Counted from the first letter of the stretch, positions 17,522-25,686 are shown. The stretch is 64,000 nt of DNA from Amycolatopsis palatopharyngis (GCF_003385185.1 NZ_PQHZ01000013.1:85061-149060); one strand, 5' to 3'. Numbers and translations are program-made. Notes: generated by a model from the letters alone, not told the origin.

Positions 17522-17598
17522 GCCTCTTGCCTCACTCGCCGGCGGGCCGCACCTCGCTCAATGCCGTACCCGACTCGCACACGGTGCCGGTCGCTCAT
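17518..17598 (-). CDS. 26-aa Arg-rich small ORF in a dispersed repeat (copy 1)
   Basis: An ATG ORF of 26 codons (begins MSDRHRVRVG, ends ARRRVRQEA; 8 Arg). Its TGA overlaps the ATG of the next gene (ATGA). The DNA is nearly identical to the ORF at 54865-54945, which also couples to its downstream gene. No strong ribosome site is visible, and the response-regulator stop lies 25 bases upstream. It may be a translated coupling peptide or simply the open frame of a repeat; translation is not proven. Confidence 0.45.
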   Translation of the reverse strand: MSDRHRVRVGYGIERGAARRRVRQEA

Positions 17599-17600
17599 GA
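17526..17600 (-). repeat. 75-bp intergenic repeat, copy 1
   Basis: Differs from the copy at 54873-54947 by 3 of 75 bases. It lies immediately before a membrane-protein gene and in the same orientation as the genes on either side. A decayed third copy is at 23565-23637. Confidence 0.9.
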
Positions 17601-17622
17601 GTGGACCTGGGCGCGCATCGGG

Positions 17623-18453
17623 CTAGCCGCCCCGGGAGGAACCGACCAGTTTGTCCTTCAGTTCTCGCGTGTGCCGCCTGCTCACCGGGAGCACCTTCTC
17701 CTCGTTGCCGATCACCACCTGGTAGCCGCCCTGGCCCATACGGAGTTCGGTGATCAGCGACAACGCCACCAGGAAGGAGCGGTGGATGCGGACGAACCCG
17801 GCCATCTCCCAGCGTTCCTCCAGTTGGGCGAGCGGGATCCGCACCAGGTGACTGCCCTCCGTGGTGTAGAGGCGGGCGTAGTCGCCCTGCGCCTCCACCC
17901 AGCGGACCGACGACCGCGGGATCAGCTTGGTGGTCCCGGCCAGTTCGACCGGGATCACCTCCTCGTCGGCCCGGGGCGACTCGCCACCCTGGGCGAGTTC
18001 CCGTACCGGCGTGGCCTGCATCTTCTGCAGCACCCGGCCGACGGCCTTGTCCAGCCGATCCTGCCTGCACGGCTTGAGGACGTAGTCCACCGCGCCGAGG
18101 TCGAACGCGTTGACCGCCTCTTCCGCGTGACCGGTGACGAACACCAGCACCGGGGCGGGGTTGAGCGACGCGAACACGCGCGACATCTCCATCCCGGACA
18201 GTCCGGGCATGTCGAGGTCGGCGAAGACGGCGTCGACCGGAGGAAGGCCGCGTTCCTTGCGGAAGCGGATCTCCTCGTCCCCGGTGCCGAGCAGGCGCAG
18301 CGCCTCCGAGGCATCCACCGCCGGGATGACCCGCCCGATATGCGGGTTCTCGTCCAGGCAGTGCTTGAGCTGGTTCAGCCCCGGAAGCTCGTCGTCCACG
18401 GCGAGGACCAACAGCTTTTGGGTGTCATCATGAGCACTCACAGTGACAAGCAT
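17623..18453 (-). CDS. LytTR-family response regulator
   Basis: A 276-residue two-component regulator. The receiver domain spans about 14-130 with the acidic pair in LAVDDELPG, the phosphorylated Asp in DAVFADLDMPG, a Thr in VFVTGHAEEAV and the Lys in DYVLKPCRQD. A LytTR DNA-binding domain follows from about 165 (LIPRSSVRWVEAQGDYARLY, FVRIHRSFLVAL, LPVSRRHTRELKDKL). It probably pairs with the LytS-like kinase at 19666-20982; an SppA-like gene lies between them. By analogy with LytS/LytTR systems that sense pyruvate, it may control the symporter downstream. Start at ATG 18453; GTG at 18441 is possible. Confidence 0.9.
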   Translation of the reverse strand: MLVTVSAHDDTQKLLVLAVDDELPGLNQLKHCLDENPHIGRVIPAVDASEALRLLGTGDEEIRFRKERGLPPVDAVFADLDMPGLSGMEMSRVFASLNPAPVLVFVTGHAEEAVNAFDLGAVDYVLKPCRQDRLDKAVGRVLQKMQATPVRELAQGGESPRADEEVIPVELAGTTKLIPRSSVRWVEAQGDYARLYTTEGSHLVRIPLAQLEERWEMAGFVRIHRSFLVALSLITELRMGQGGYQVVIGNEEKVLPVSRRHTRELKDKLVGSSRGG

Positions 18454-18529
18454 CCTGCCGGGTACGAGCCGCAATGTCCACACCGCGAGCGGGCGAACCG
18501 GCGCCGTGGCCGGGGACAGGAAGTAACCA

Positions 18530-19366
18530 CTAGAGGCCGAACCGCGCCCAGGTCGCCTTGGTCTCCACCGCTTCGAGCAGCGCCGCGGCAGGCGCGCCCA
18601 CTCCCAGCTTGGCGAGCAGGGGCTTCTTCGGCTCGGCGACCGTGATCGTCGCGTCCGGGTACCGCTGGGCCAGCACTTCACGAAGATTGCCGACACCGTC
18701 GATCAGGCCCAGCTCGGCCGCCTTCGCGCCCAGCCAGACATCGCCGGTGAACAGGTCCTCGCCTTCGACCAGGCGCTCACCCCTGCGCTCCTTGACCCAG
18801 TCGACGAACAGATCGTGCAGCTGGGTGTGCAGCTTGCCGAGCCACTCGACGTCCTCCGGCTTCTCCGGGCTGAACGGGTCGAGCCGCGACTTGTTCTCCC
18901 CCGCCGTGTGCAGCCTGCGCTCGATACCGAACCGCTCCAGCAGCCCGGTGAAGCCGAATCCGCCGCTGATCACGCCGATCGACCCGACGAGGGATGTGCG
19001 GTGGGCGAAGATCTCGTCCGCGGCGCAGGCCAGCCAGTAGCCGCCCGATGCGGCGACGTCCTCGGCGAAGGCGAGGACCGGAACACCCCGCTTGTCGGCA
19101 AGCTGCCGGATGCGCTCGGCGACGAGACCGGACTGTGTTGGCGCCCCGCCCGGGGAGTTGATCTGCAGGGCGACGGCCTGTAGCCGGTCATGATCGAACG
19201 CCCTGGTCAACGCGGACTCGACCGCGGCGAGGTTGATCGAGCCACGTCCCAGTGGAGACTGCTGCGGGGTGATCACCCCGTGCAGTTTCACCACGGCGAC
19301 GACGTCGCGGTCACGGTGCTCGGCGAGCTTGGGAATCCGGGATGCCAGTAGGTCCGTCACGCTCAT
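18530..19366 (-). CDS. SppA/SohB-like S49 peptidase
   Basis: A 278-residue signal-peptide-peptidase-type serine protease with Ser-Lys chemistry. The catalytic Ser is in FAEDVAASGGYWLACAADE near residue 125, the conserved SLVGSIGVISGGFGF follows, and AGENKSRLDPFSP supplies the likely catalytic Lys. The substrate-loop stretch LQINSPGGAPTQSG is also conserved. Unlike classic SppA, no N-terminal membrane anchor is evident, so it may be cytosolic or peripheral, as in short-form SppA. It lies inside the kinase/response-regulator set, which hints at signal-linked proteolysis, but this is inference. Confidence 0.88.
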   Translation of the reverse strand: MSVTDLLASRIPKLAEHRDRDVVAVVKLHGVITPQQSPLGRGSINLAAVESALTRAFDHDRLQAVALQINSPGGAPTQSGLVAERIRQLADKRGVPVLAFAEDVAASGGYWLACAADEIFAHRTSLVGSIGVISGGFGFTGLLERFGIERRLHTAGENKSRLDPFSPEKPEDVEWLGKLHTQLHDLFVDWVKERRGERLVEGEDLFTGDVWLGAKAAELGLIDGVGNLREVLAQRYPDATITVAEPKKPLLAKLGVGAPAAALLEAVETKATWARFGL

Positions 19367-19406
19367 GGAACCAGCGTACTGGGAGTTCCGTACTACCCGA
19401 GTGAGT

Positions 19407-19662
19407 CGCGCTTTCCCGGGAAAGCGCGGTAGGTGCACACGCGTGGTATCGCGCTTTCCCGGGAAAGTGCGAGGTCGGCGAAGGCGAGTTGCGCCGCTCG
19501 GGGTGCGTTTCAGGATGTCCCCAATGTGGCATTGGGGGCGCTGAGTGTCCCCAATGTGGCATTGGGGTACTCCACGGGCTGGAAGGTGCCGGGACGAGCG
19601 TGCGCGCTTTCCCGGGACGGTAGGTGCACACGCGAGGTACCGCGCTTTCCCGGGAAAGTGCG
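19407..19662. repeat. Repeat island: four CTTTCCCGGGAAAG palindromes and a tandem CCCCAATG/CATTGGGG pair
   Basis: The 299-base gap between the kinase stop and the SppA start holds only repeats. Palindromes lie at 19407-19428, 19450-19471 and 19641-19662, with a truncated one at about 19603-19617. They form two composite units, palindrome - GGTAGGTGCACACGCG linker - palindrome - AGGT, the second with a 6-base deletion. Between them are two identical CCCCAATG-TGG-CATTGGGG hairpins at 19519-19537 and 19549-19567. Confidence 0.9.
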
Positions 19663-19665
19663 AGG

Positions 19666-20982
19666 TCAGGTCAGGCGGCCCGCGACCGCTCCACGGCCGG
19701 TCTGCTGCGGAACCGCGGGCTCCTGCTCCTCGGCATCCGCCTGCGCGGCCAGCGCCAGCATGTCCGGGCGTACTCCGCGAACGAACTTGGGCACCCGCAT
19801 CGTGACCTTCATGCCCGCGCCAGGAGCGGTCTCCACCATCAGTGCGTACTCACCGGCGAACACCTGCCGCATCCGCCGGTTGATCCCGCTGAGCCCGATG
19901 TGTGCACTGCTCTTCGAGTCGCGCATGTCGTCGAGCAGGTCCGGATCCATACCGACGCCGTCGTCCTCGACGCTGATCAACGCCTCGGCGCCGTAGTCCT
20001 GCGCGGTCACGGTGACCGTGCCGCCACCCGGTTTCTTGGCGAGACCGTGCTTGACGGCGTTCTCCACCAGCGGCTGGATCAGCAGGAACGGCACCACGAC
20101 CGACAGCACCTCGGGCGCGATCTTGAGCCGGACGTTCAGCCTGCCCGCGAACCGCGCGCTCTCGATGGTCAGGTACCGGTCGATGTTGCGCAGCTCGTCC
20201 GACAGGGTGGTGAACATGCCGTCGCTACGGAAGCAGTACCTGGTGAAGTCGGCGAACTCCTGCAGCAGCTCGCGCGCCTCCTCGGGATCGGTGCGGATCA
20301 GCGAGGAGATGGTGTTCAGCGCGTTGTAGACGAAGTGCGGGGAGATCTGCGCCCGCAGCGCCTTGATCTCGGCGTTCTGCAGCTGGTGCCGGGACTCCTC
20401 CAGCCGGGCGAGTTCGAAGTGGGTGCAGACGAACTGCGCGACGGCGTCGGCCATCTGCACGAGCCGCTTGCCCCTGGTCCGGCCGACGACGATCAGCGTG
20501 GCCTCGGTTTTGTCCTCGACCACCAGCGGCACGATCACGGCCGTGCGCATCCGGCAGGTGCCGCGGTGGTTGCACGGCATCTTGTCGTGCGGCACGACCT
20601 CGCGGCGATGCTTGCGGATCGTCGTGCCGATCGCGTCCACCAGGTCCACGTAGTGGTCGTTGGCCTCGCCGTCCCAGGACAGCAGCGTGCCCTCGGCGTC
20701 GGTGATGCCCACCGCGACACACTTGAGCAGTTCCAGCAGGCGGGTGGTGATCCGGTCGGCCGCGACCTGGTCGAGCCCCTGCCGAAGGTCCGGGGTGGCC
20801 TTGGACATGAGGTACACGGCCTCGAGCACCGCATCATCGACGAAACTGCTCGGCCGCCGCGATTTGATCAGCAGCACGGCCATGACAACGACCGCCAGCG
20901 TCGCGACACCCCAGGGGATGATTTGCGCGATAGGCAGCCCGGTCACGGCGTCAATGCTCTGCGCTGTAGCGGTCACGTGCAA
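19666..20982 (-). CDS. LytS-like sensor histidine kinase
   Basis: A 438-residue kinase with one N-terminal membrane helix (IPWGVATLAVVVMAVLLI), a GAF-like sensor domain (about 60-200), and a His_kinase/HATPase pair. The phosphorylated His is in ALRAQISPHFVYNALNTI near residue 230; the N box is LLIQPLVENAVKHGL and the G box VEDDGVGMDPD ... HIGLSGINRRM. The sensor part contains Cys-x5-Cys in KMPCNHRGTCRMRTA, which could bind metal or act as a redox switch (inference). It shows the single-helix LytS-type layout rather than the 5TM form. Likely partner of the LytTR regulator downstream. Confidence 0.9.
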   Translation of the reverse strand: MHVTATAQSIDAVTGLPIAQIIPWGVATLAVVVMAVLLIKSRRPSSFVDDAVLEAVYLMSKATPDLRQGLDQVAADRITTRLLELLKCVAVGITDAEGTLLSWDGEANDHYVDLVDAIGTTIRKHRREVVPHDKMPCNHRGTCRMRTAVIVPLVVEDKTEATLIVVGRTRGKRLVQMADAVAQFVCTHFELARLEESRHQLQNAEIKALRAQISPHFVYNALNTISSLIRTDPEEARELLQEFADFTRYCFRSDGMFTTLSDELRNIDRYLTIESARFAGRLNVRLKIAPEVLSVVVPFLLIQPLVENAVKHGLAKKPGGGTVTVTAQDYGAEALISVEDDGVGMDPDLLDDMRDSKSSAHIGLSGINRRMRQVFAGEYALMVETAPGAGMKVTMRVPKFVRGVRPDMLALAAQADAEEQEPAVPQQTGRGAVAGRLT

Positions 20983-21081
20983 GGTCTATCGCAAAGTTCT
21001 GCTGCCGGTGGGGCTGACCCCACCGTGAACGGTCGTGCTCGCACCGTGGTCAAACCGAGCATGAACGTCGAGGCTGAGCGG

Positions 21082-22212
21082 ATGAATCGACGCGGAAATC
21101 GACGCAGCATGCTCGCCGCCGTGGTCACGACTGTGGCGATTCTCGCCATGGCGAGCACCCCGGCCTTCGCCGGCCATCGGCAGGACGCGGTCCGGGCGGC
21201 CGCGCAGGAGTTGGTGCGGCAGGGCTTTCCCGCTGTCGTGGTCTACGTCAGGGACGGCACACGTGAACGCAGGGTGGCGGCGGGCAAGGCCGACATGGCC
21301 ACTGGCGAGCCGGCCACCGCACAGCACCGCTTTCGGATCGCCAGCAACACCAAGGCATTCACCGCCACCGTGGTGCTGCAACTCGTCGGCGAGGGACGGC
21401 TGTCGCTGTCGGACACGCTCGCGGATGTGCTGCCCGGCGTGGTGCGAGGCGGTGGCTACGAGCCGGAACGGATCACCGTGCGGCAACTGCTCGAGCATTC
21501 CAGCGGAATCCACGATCCGCTCGATCCGCACTTCTTCGACCCTTACCTCGTCGACCAGGACCGGGGGCATGTGTATCCGCCGCGAGAGGTGATCCGGCGT
21601 TCGCTGGTCGATCCGCCTTCGTTCCCACCCGGAGCGAAGACCGGCTACTCCAACACCGGCTACCTGCTGCTGGGGCTGATCATCGAGCGGGTCACCGGCA
21701 ACGCCGCGGACTGGGAGATCCGCGACCGGATCCTGCGCCCACTGCACCTGAACCGGACCACCTTCCCGCTCATCGACCCGTACATCCACGGCAGGCACCT
21801 GCACGGCTACGACCTGACCGGGCAGGACATGTCCGTCTTCAGCCCGTCCTACGACTGGACAGCGGGCGCCATGATGTCCACTGTGGATGATCTCGCCGAC
21901 TTCCACCGCGCGTTGTTCGGTGGCAGGCTGCTGGCGCCGCGAGAGCAGCGCCTGCTCCGCGAGGCGGGTCCGGACGGTCACCACGCGCTCGGCGTGGAAA
22001 CCGGGCCACTGCGGTGTCCCGGCAGACAGCGGACGATCTGGGGGAACACGGGCGCGGGGCCGGGCTACCTCAGCGTCTCGATGACGACGGCGGACGGGAC
22101 CCGGCAGGTGGTGCTGGTGGCGACGACGTTCGACCTGGCGGCCGAACTGCGCGACGAGCCGACCGTGCCCGCCAGCCCGATGCCCGCCGTTGTCGCTGGG
22201 CTCTGTTCGTGA
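21082..22212 (+). CDS. Secreted serine beta-lactamase/DD-peptidase-family hydrolase
   Basis: A 376-residue exported class C beta-lactamase/esterase-fold protein. The signal peptide is clear (MNRRGNRRSMLAAVVTTVAI, cleavage after AFA). The active-site Ser-x2-Lys is in RIASNTKAFTATVV near residue 90, Tyr-x-Asn in TGYSNTGYLLLGLI near 190, and a Gly-rich wall strand near NTGAGPGYLS. Such proteins are D-Ala-D-Ala carboxypeptidases or esterases; beta-lactam hydrolysis is only one option. The ATG at 21082 was chosen because GAGG lies 8 bases upstream and the signal peptide starts cleanly; ATG at 21061 is possible. Confidence 0.88.
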   Translation: MNRRGNRRSMLAAVVTTVAILAMASTPAFAGHRQDAVRAAAQELVRQGFPAVVVYVRDGTRERRVAAGKADMATGEPATAQHRFRIASNTKAFTATVVLQLVGEGRLSLSDTLADVLPGVVRGGGYEPERITVRQLLEHSSGIHDPLDPHFFDPYLVDQDRGHVYPPREVIRRSLVDPPSFPPGAKTGYSNTGYLLLGLIIERVTGNAADWEIRDRILRPLHLNRTTFPLIDPYIHGRHLHGYDLTGQDMSVFSPSYDWTAGAMMSTVDDLADFHRALFGGRLLAPREQRLLREAGPDGHHALGVETGPLRCPGRQRTIWGNTGAGPGYLSVSMTTADGTRQVVLVATTFDLAAELRDEPTVPASPMPAVVAGLCS

Positions 22213-22233
22213 GCCGCCCAGTTCGTGAGCCGC

Positions 22234-23088
22234 CTACTTGAGCAGCCGGGACAGCCGCCGGTCGGCGAGCGGCTTACCGCCGGTCTGACAGGTCGCGCAG
22301 TACTGGAACGCCTTGTCGGCGAACGAGATCTCCCTGACGGTGTCCCCGCAGACCGGGCACGGCAGCCCCGCCCTGCCGTGGACCCGCAGGCCGGAGCGCT
22401 TCTCGCCCTTGAGCCGAGCGGCATCCTGACCGACCGACCGCTCGACTGCGCTGGTGAGCACCGACTCCATGGCCTCGGCCAGCCGGTCGAGCGCCTCCGC
22501 GGGGAGCTTGCCTGCCGTCGCGTACGGCGACAGCTTCGCCGTGTGCATGATCTCGTCGGAGTAGGCGTTGCCGATACCGGCCAGCGCGGACTGGTCGGTG
22601 AGCACGGTCTTGAGCCGCGAGGTGCGGCCGGCGAACAGTTGCTCCAGCCCGGTCCGATCCAGTGAGAGCGCGTCGGGGCCGAGCCGGGCGATACTGGGCA
22701 CTTCGGCCGGATCGCGCACGATCCACACAGCGAGGCCCTTCTTCGTGCCCGCCTCCGTGAGGTCGAAACCGGCACCGCCGAGGTGCACGCGCAGCGCGAG
22801 TGGCCCACGACCCGGCTTAGGCGGCACCGGGGACAACGCGTCCGACCAGCGCAGCCAGCCCGCCCTGGCCAGGTGCACGATCAGGTGCAGGTCGTCATCG
22901 ACGACGAGGTCGAGGTGTTTACCGTGCCGGGCCGCGCCGGTTACCGGCTTGCCGTGCAACTCCGTCCACTGTGGCGTGACGGTCTTCAGCACGGCGAGCG
23001 AGGCGATGTCGATCCGGGTCACCGTACGCCCGACAGCATGCTCACGCAGGTGGTGCGCCAGCGCCTCGACCTCGGGTAACTCCGGCAT
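22234..23088 (-). CDS. Fpg/Nei-family DNA glycosylase/AP lyase
   Basis: A 284-residue base-excision repair enzyme. It begins MPELPEVEALAHHL with the catalytic Pro2 and Glu3, has the Lys of the beta-hairpin (TKKGLAVW region), the helix-two-turn-helix LTDQSALAGIGNAYSDEI, and a C-terminal zinc finger with Cys pairs in LPCPVCGD and QYCATCQTGG. It most resembles the actinobacterial second Fpg/Nei2 group; the exact lesion preference (8-oxoguanine or oxidised pyrimidine) cannot be set from sequence. It ends 21 bases from the convergent serine hydrolase. Confidence 0.92.
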   Translation of the reverse strand: MPELPEVEALAHHLREHAVGRTVTRIDIASLAVLKTVTPQWTELHGKPVTGAARHGKHLDLVVDDDLHLIVHLARAGWLRWSDALSPVPPKPGRGPLALRVHLGGAGFDLTEAGTKKGLAVWIVRDPAEVPSIARLGPDALSLDRTGLEQLFAGRTSRLKTVLTDQSALAGIGNAYSDEIMHTAKLSPYATAGKLPAEALDRLAEAMESVLTSAVERSVGQDAARLKGEKRSGLRVHGRAGLPCPVCGDTVREISFADKAFQYCATCQTGGKPLADRRLSRLLK

Positions 23089-23091
23089 GAC

Positions 23092-23532
23092 TCACTCCAC
23101 GGGGTGCAGCGGACCCTCGAAGTCCGGTAGATCGTGCCGCTGAATCGACTTTGCGATCTTGTTGACCTCACCGCGCACGCCGAAAACGCCGCGCACGGTC
23201 CCTACCCAGCGCTCGGACGGACGGTCCCCTTCCGGGTCACCCTCCGTCTCGGCCACGACCGTCCACGGACGGCGCAGGATCCAGCGCAGCGGGAAGAACA
23301 GCGCGAGCACCAGCAGTGCCAGTGGTATCCAGCTGGGCACGATGACGTCCTCGGGCATCCAGATGATCAGGACGAGCGCCAGGATCAGGGTCACGACCAT
23401 CATCGCGACTCCCGGCGCGTAGCTCGCCGCGACATCGTGCTCGAAATCATCCGCTGTGGCAGGCCTGCGCCACTCCATCTGGGCACGGACCTCCCAGGCC
23501 CGGCCGTCCGAACCCTGTACCAGCCGGGTCAT
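23092..23532 (-). CDS. Two-helix membrane protein of unknown function
   Basis: A 146-residue protein with two adjacent membrane segments (GVAMMVVTLILALVLIIWMP and WIPLALLVLALFFPLRWIL) between a short N-terminal domain (MTRLVQGSDGRAWEVRAQ) and a cytosolic C-terminal tail (GEVNKIAKSIQRHDLPDFEG). This looks like the actinobacterial DUF983/DUF3093-like small membrane proteins, without firm assignment. AGGAGGAG lies directly upstream of the ATG. It sits 3 bases from the start of the glycosylase gene on the same strand, so the two are probably co-transcribed. Confidence 0.72.
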   Translation of the reverse strand: MTRLVQGSDGRAWEVRAQMEWRRPATADDFEHDVAASYAPGVAMMVVTLILALVLIIWMPEDVIVPSWIPLALLVLALFFPLRWILRRPWTVVAETEGDPEGDRPSERWVGTVRGVFGVRGEVNKIAKSIQRHDLPDFEGPLHPVE

Positions 23533-23564
23533 CGTCTCCTCCTGGAACGGGTGTGCGCTCTGAT

Positions 23565-23637
23565 CTCGCCTCACTCGCCGACGGGGCTGCACCACGCTCA
23601 CTGCCCTAACCGATCGACCGCGGTGCCGGTCGCATGA
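23565..23637 (-). repeat. 75-bp intergenic repeat, degenerate copy 3
   Basis: About three quarters identical to the copies at 17526 and 54873; GGTGCCGGTCG and CCTCACTCGCCG blocks are preserved. Its ATG frame is broken by a 2-base loss and a stop codon after nine codons. It lies between two minus-strand genes in the same orientation as the intact copies. Confidence 0.75.
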
Positions 23638-23690
23638 CTCGCCTCAACATTACCGTGATCAACAGTCGGCGCGCGACGCCAGAACGGGCG

Positions 23691-25505
23691 TTACTCGTCC
23701 AGCCCAGCGTCGTCAGCTCGCGTGTCACCGTCTGCGACGAAGCCATGGATCACGATGATCCGAATGATGGGGTGTCGCGCCTGTTCACCGGAGTCCCGGG
23801 ACGTATCCGCGGACTCCAGGTCACTGCGTGCCTGCCCATCGGAGGAACTTTCCCCGTCGTCCCGAGCGGTACCGGAGTCCGTTGTGGTGTCAGAGTCCCT
23901 TGGGGTGTCACCCGAGCGCTCGATCGTGTCGCGAGGCCGGGGCTTGTCGTGTGCGCTGGTTTCGTCGGTCGCCCGCGCGCCGCCGCCCGGTTGTCCGGTG
24001 GTCTTCTCGCTCGGGGTGATCGGGATGGTCGGGGTGACCGGATTGGTCGACGTGTCGGACGGCCCCGTCGATGGCTCACCGGATCCGCTGCTCGTGGTGT
24101 CCAGTACGGTGGTGTCCTGCGTGCTCTCGTCCGGCTTGTCGATACGCGGCTCGGAGTCCGAGGTCTCGCGGTCCTCCGGTGCGCTGCTGGTACCGGGTAG
24201 CTCGTGACCGCCGATCACGGTCCGGTCCGGCTCGGCCTTGCCAGGAAGCTCCAGTTGCCGCGGAGCCTCGTACTCGTTCGCCCGCTGCTGCCCGGGGGCT
24301 TCCGGGGGATCCTGCTGTTCTGTCCTTGACGGCCCAGGCACCACGGGCACTCGCCAGCCGGTCCCCGCTACCTCCGAGGTCCGCGGGATCGGCGTTGCTG
24401 TCGACGGTGCGATGCTCAACTCCGCGGTACCGCCGCCGGGAAGCCCGATCGTCTGGGTCGGGCCGTTGTCGACAACCGGGCCGACGGCAACTCCGAACGC
24501 GCCAGCCGCCGCCGTCGAGGCCAGCGCGAGGCCGATCTTGGCCTTCGCACCGACGGCCATGGCGAACCCGCCCGCTGTGCCCGAACCGAGAGAGCCGACA
24601 GAGCCAACAGCACCCGCAGCGCCTGCGGAGCCCGCGGCACCAGCCGTCGAGAGCGAGGAGCCGATGGAGCCCAACGAACTCATCCCCGCACCCGCCCCCG
24701 AACCGAAGGCCAGGGCGGATGCGGGCACCAGCAGCGCCACCACACCTGCGTGCGCACGCAGTGTCGAGCAGACGTCGCGCAGCTCGTCATGGGTGGAACG
24801 ACAGGTGGGGCAGATGATCAAGTGTGCGCGGATCTTGCGTGCCTCGGCGCCGGTGACGCTGCCCGCGGTGTAGCCGCCGAGCTTTTCCATCACCGTCCGG
24901 CAGCCGTCGGAACTGCGGTGCACGGCGAGATGGGCCTGCAGGTAGGCGGCGCGCAGCCCGAGCCGGGCGCGGCGGGCCAGCGCGGCGGTCGCGTTCGGAC
25001 TGAGACCGAAGTGCGGGGCGACCACGGCGGGTTGCTCACCCTCGACCTCCGTCTGCCACAGCACCGAGCGCCAGCGCTCGGGCAGGCTGGAGAAGGCACG
25101 GGAGATGAGGTTGTGCTCCGCGGCCCTGGCCTGTGAGTCCGCCCCCGCGCCCGCCCTTGTGGTGAGTTCGTCGTCGCTGACCGGAACGTCGCGACGAGCG
25201 CCGTGCCACTCCCAGCAGACCCGGCGAGCGACGGTCAGCAGGTAGGCGCGCACGTTGTCCCTCGGACCGGAGCCGCGGCGCAGTGCCTGAAGTACCCGGA
25301 AGAACGTCTCCGCGGTGATGTCCTCGGCCTCGGAACGGTCCGACGCCATCCCCAGCGCAAGGCGGCGGACGGCCACCGCGTGCAGCTCGAACAGCTCGCC
25401 GAAAGCCGCGTCATCGCCCTCACGCAGGCGCTGCAGCAGCGCAGGCTCGTCGGCCGCCGAGGGCGCTGCGCGCATGTCGTCCCGGCGCGGATTCGACACC
25501 GTCAT
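23691..25505 (-). CDS. ECF sigma factor fused to an anti-sigma-like zinc finger and membrane tail
   Basis: A 604-residue fusion. Sigma region 2 lies at about 20-100 (REGDDAAFGELFELHAVAVR, EAEDITAETFFRVLQAL), region 4 at about 130-190 (LISRAFSSLPERWRSVLW, VVAPHFGLSPNATAALARRA). A putative zinc-binding anti-sigma domain follows near 205-245 (GGYTAGSVTGAEARKIRAHL, then a Cys-x2-Cys in IICPTC). Then come a hydrophobic stretch (AGVVALLVPASALAF), a Gly/Ala/Ser linker, a second helix (KIGLALASTAAAGAFGVAVG), and about 260 residues rich in Pro, Ser, Thr, Asp and Glu, likely outside the cell. This is the design of sigma groups that carry their own membrane anti-sigma module. Start ATG 25505; GTG 25517 possible. 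Confidence 0.88.
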   Translation of the reverse strand: MTVSNPRRDDMRAAPSAADEPALLQRLREGDDAAFGELFELHAVAVRRLALGMASDRSEAEDITAETFFRVLQALRRGSGPRDNVRAYLLTVARRVCWEWHGARRDVPVSDDELTTRAGAGADSQARAAEHNLISRAFSSLPERWRSVLWQTEVEGEQPAVVAPHFGLSPNATAALARRARLGLRAAYLQAHLAVHRSSDGCRTVMEKLGGYTAGSVTGAEARKIRAHLIICPTCRSTHDELRDVCSTLRAHAGVVALLVPASALAFGSGAGAGMSSLGSIGSSLSTAGAAGSAGAAGAVGSVGSLGSGTAGGFAMAVGAKAKIGLALASTAAAGAFGVAVGPVVDNGPTQTIGLPGGGTAELSIAPSTATPIPRTSEVAGTGWRVPVVPGPSRTEQQDPPEAPGQQRANEYEAPRQLELPGKAEPDRTVIGGHELPGTSSAPEDRETSDSEPRIDKPDESTQDTTVLDTTSSGSGEPSTGPSDTSTNPVTPTIPITPSEKTTGQPGGGARATDETSAHDKPRPRDTIERSGDTPRDSDTTTDSGTARDDGESSSDGQARSDLESADTSRDSGEQARHPIIRIIVIHGFVADGDTRADDAGLDE

Positions 25506-25686
25506 CCAGCCAGGCACCCCCTCCGGGTCCGTAACCCTTTCGGTTGAATGTTGACACCATACGGAGCGAAGCGGCCGTCGTCACCCCTTGTACGCCCGCC
25601 GTAACAAGAGTCCCACCGACCGGGTGGCTCGCAAGGACTGAAAGCGACCTGTATAGACTGTGCCCCGCACCGGCGAACGGTGCAGT

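Noticed and set aside
19519..19567. Possible CRISPR-like array from repeated CCCCAATG units
   Set aside because: Only two units with an 11-base spacer, each a self-complementary hairpin; no cas genes in the window.
19624..21081. Upstream extension of the serine hydrolase frame
   Set aside because: The frame runs through the repeat island and antisense to the sensor kinase; the signal peptide starts at 21082, so the extension is not coding.
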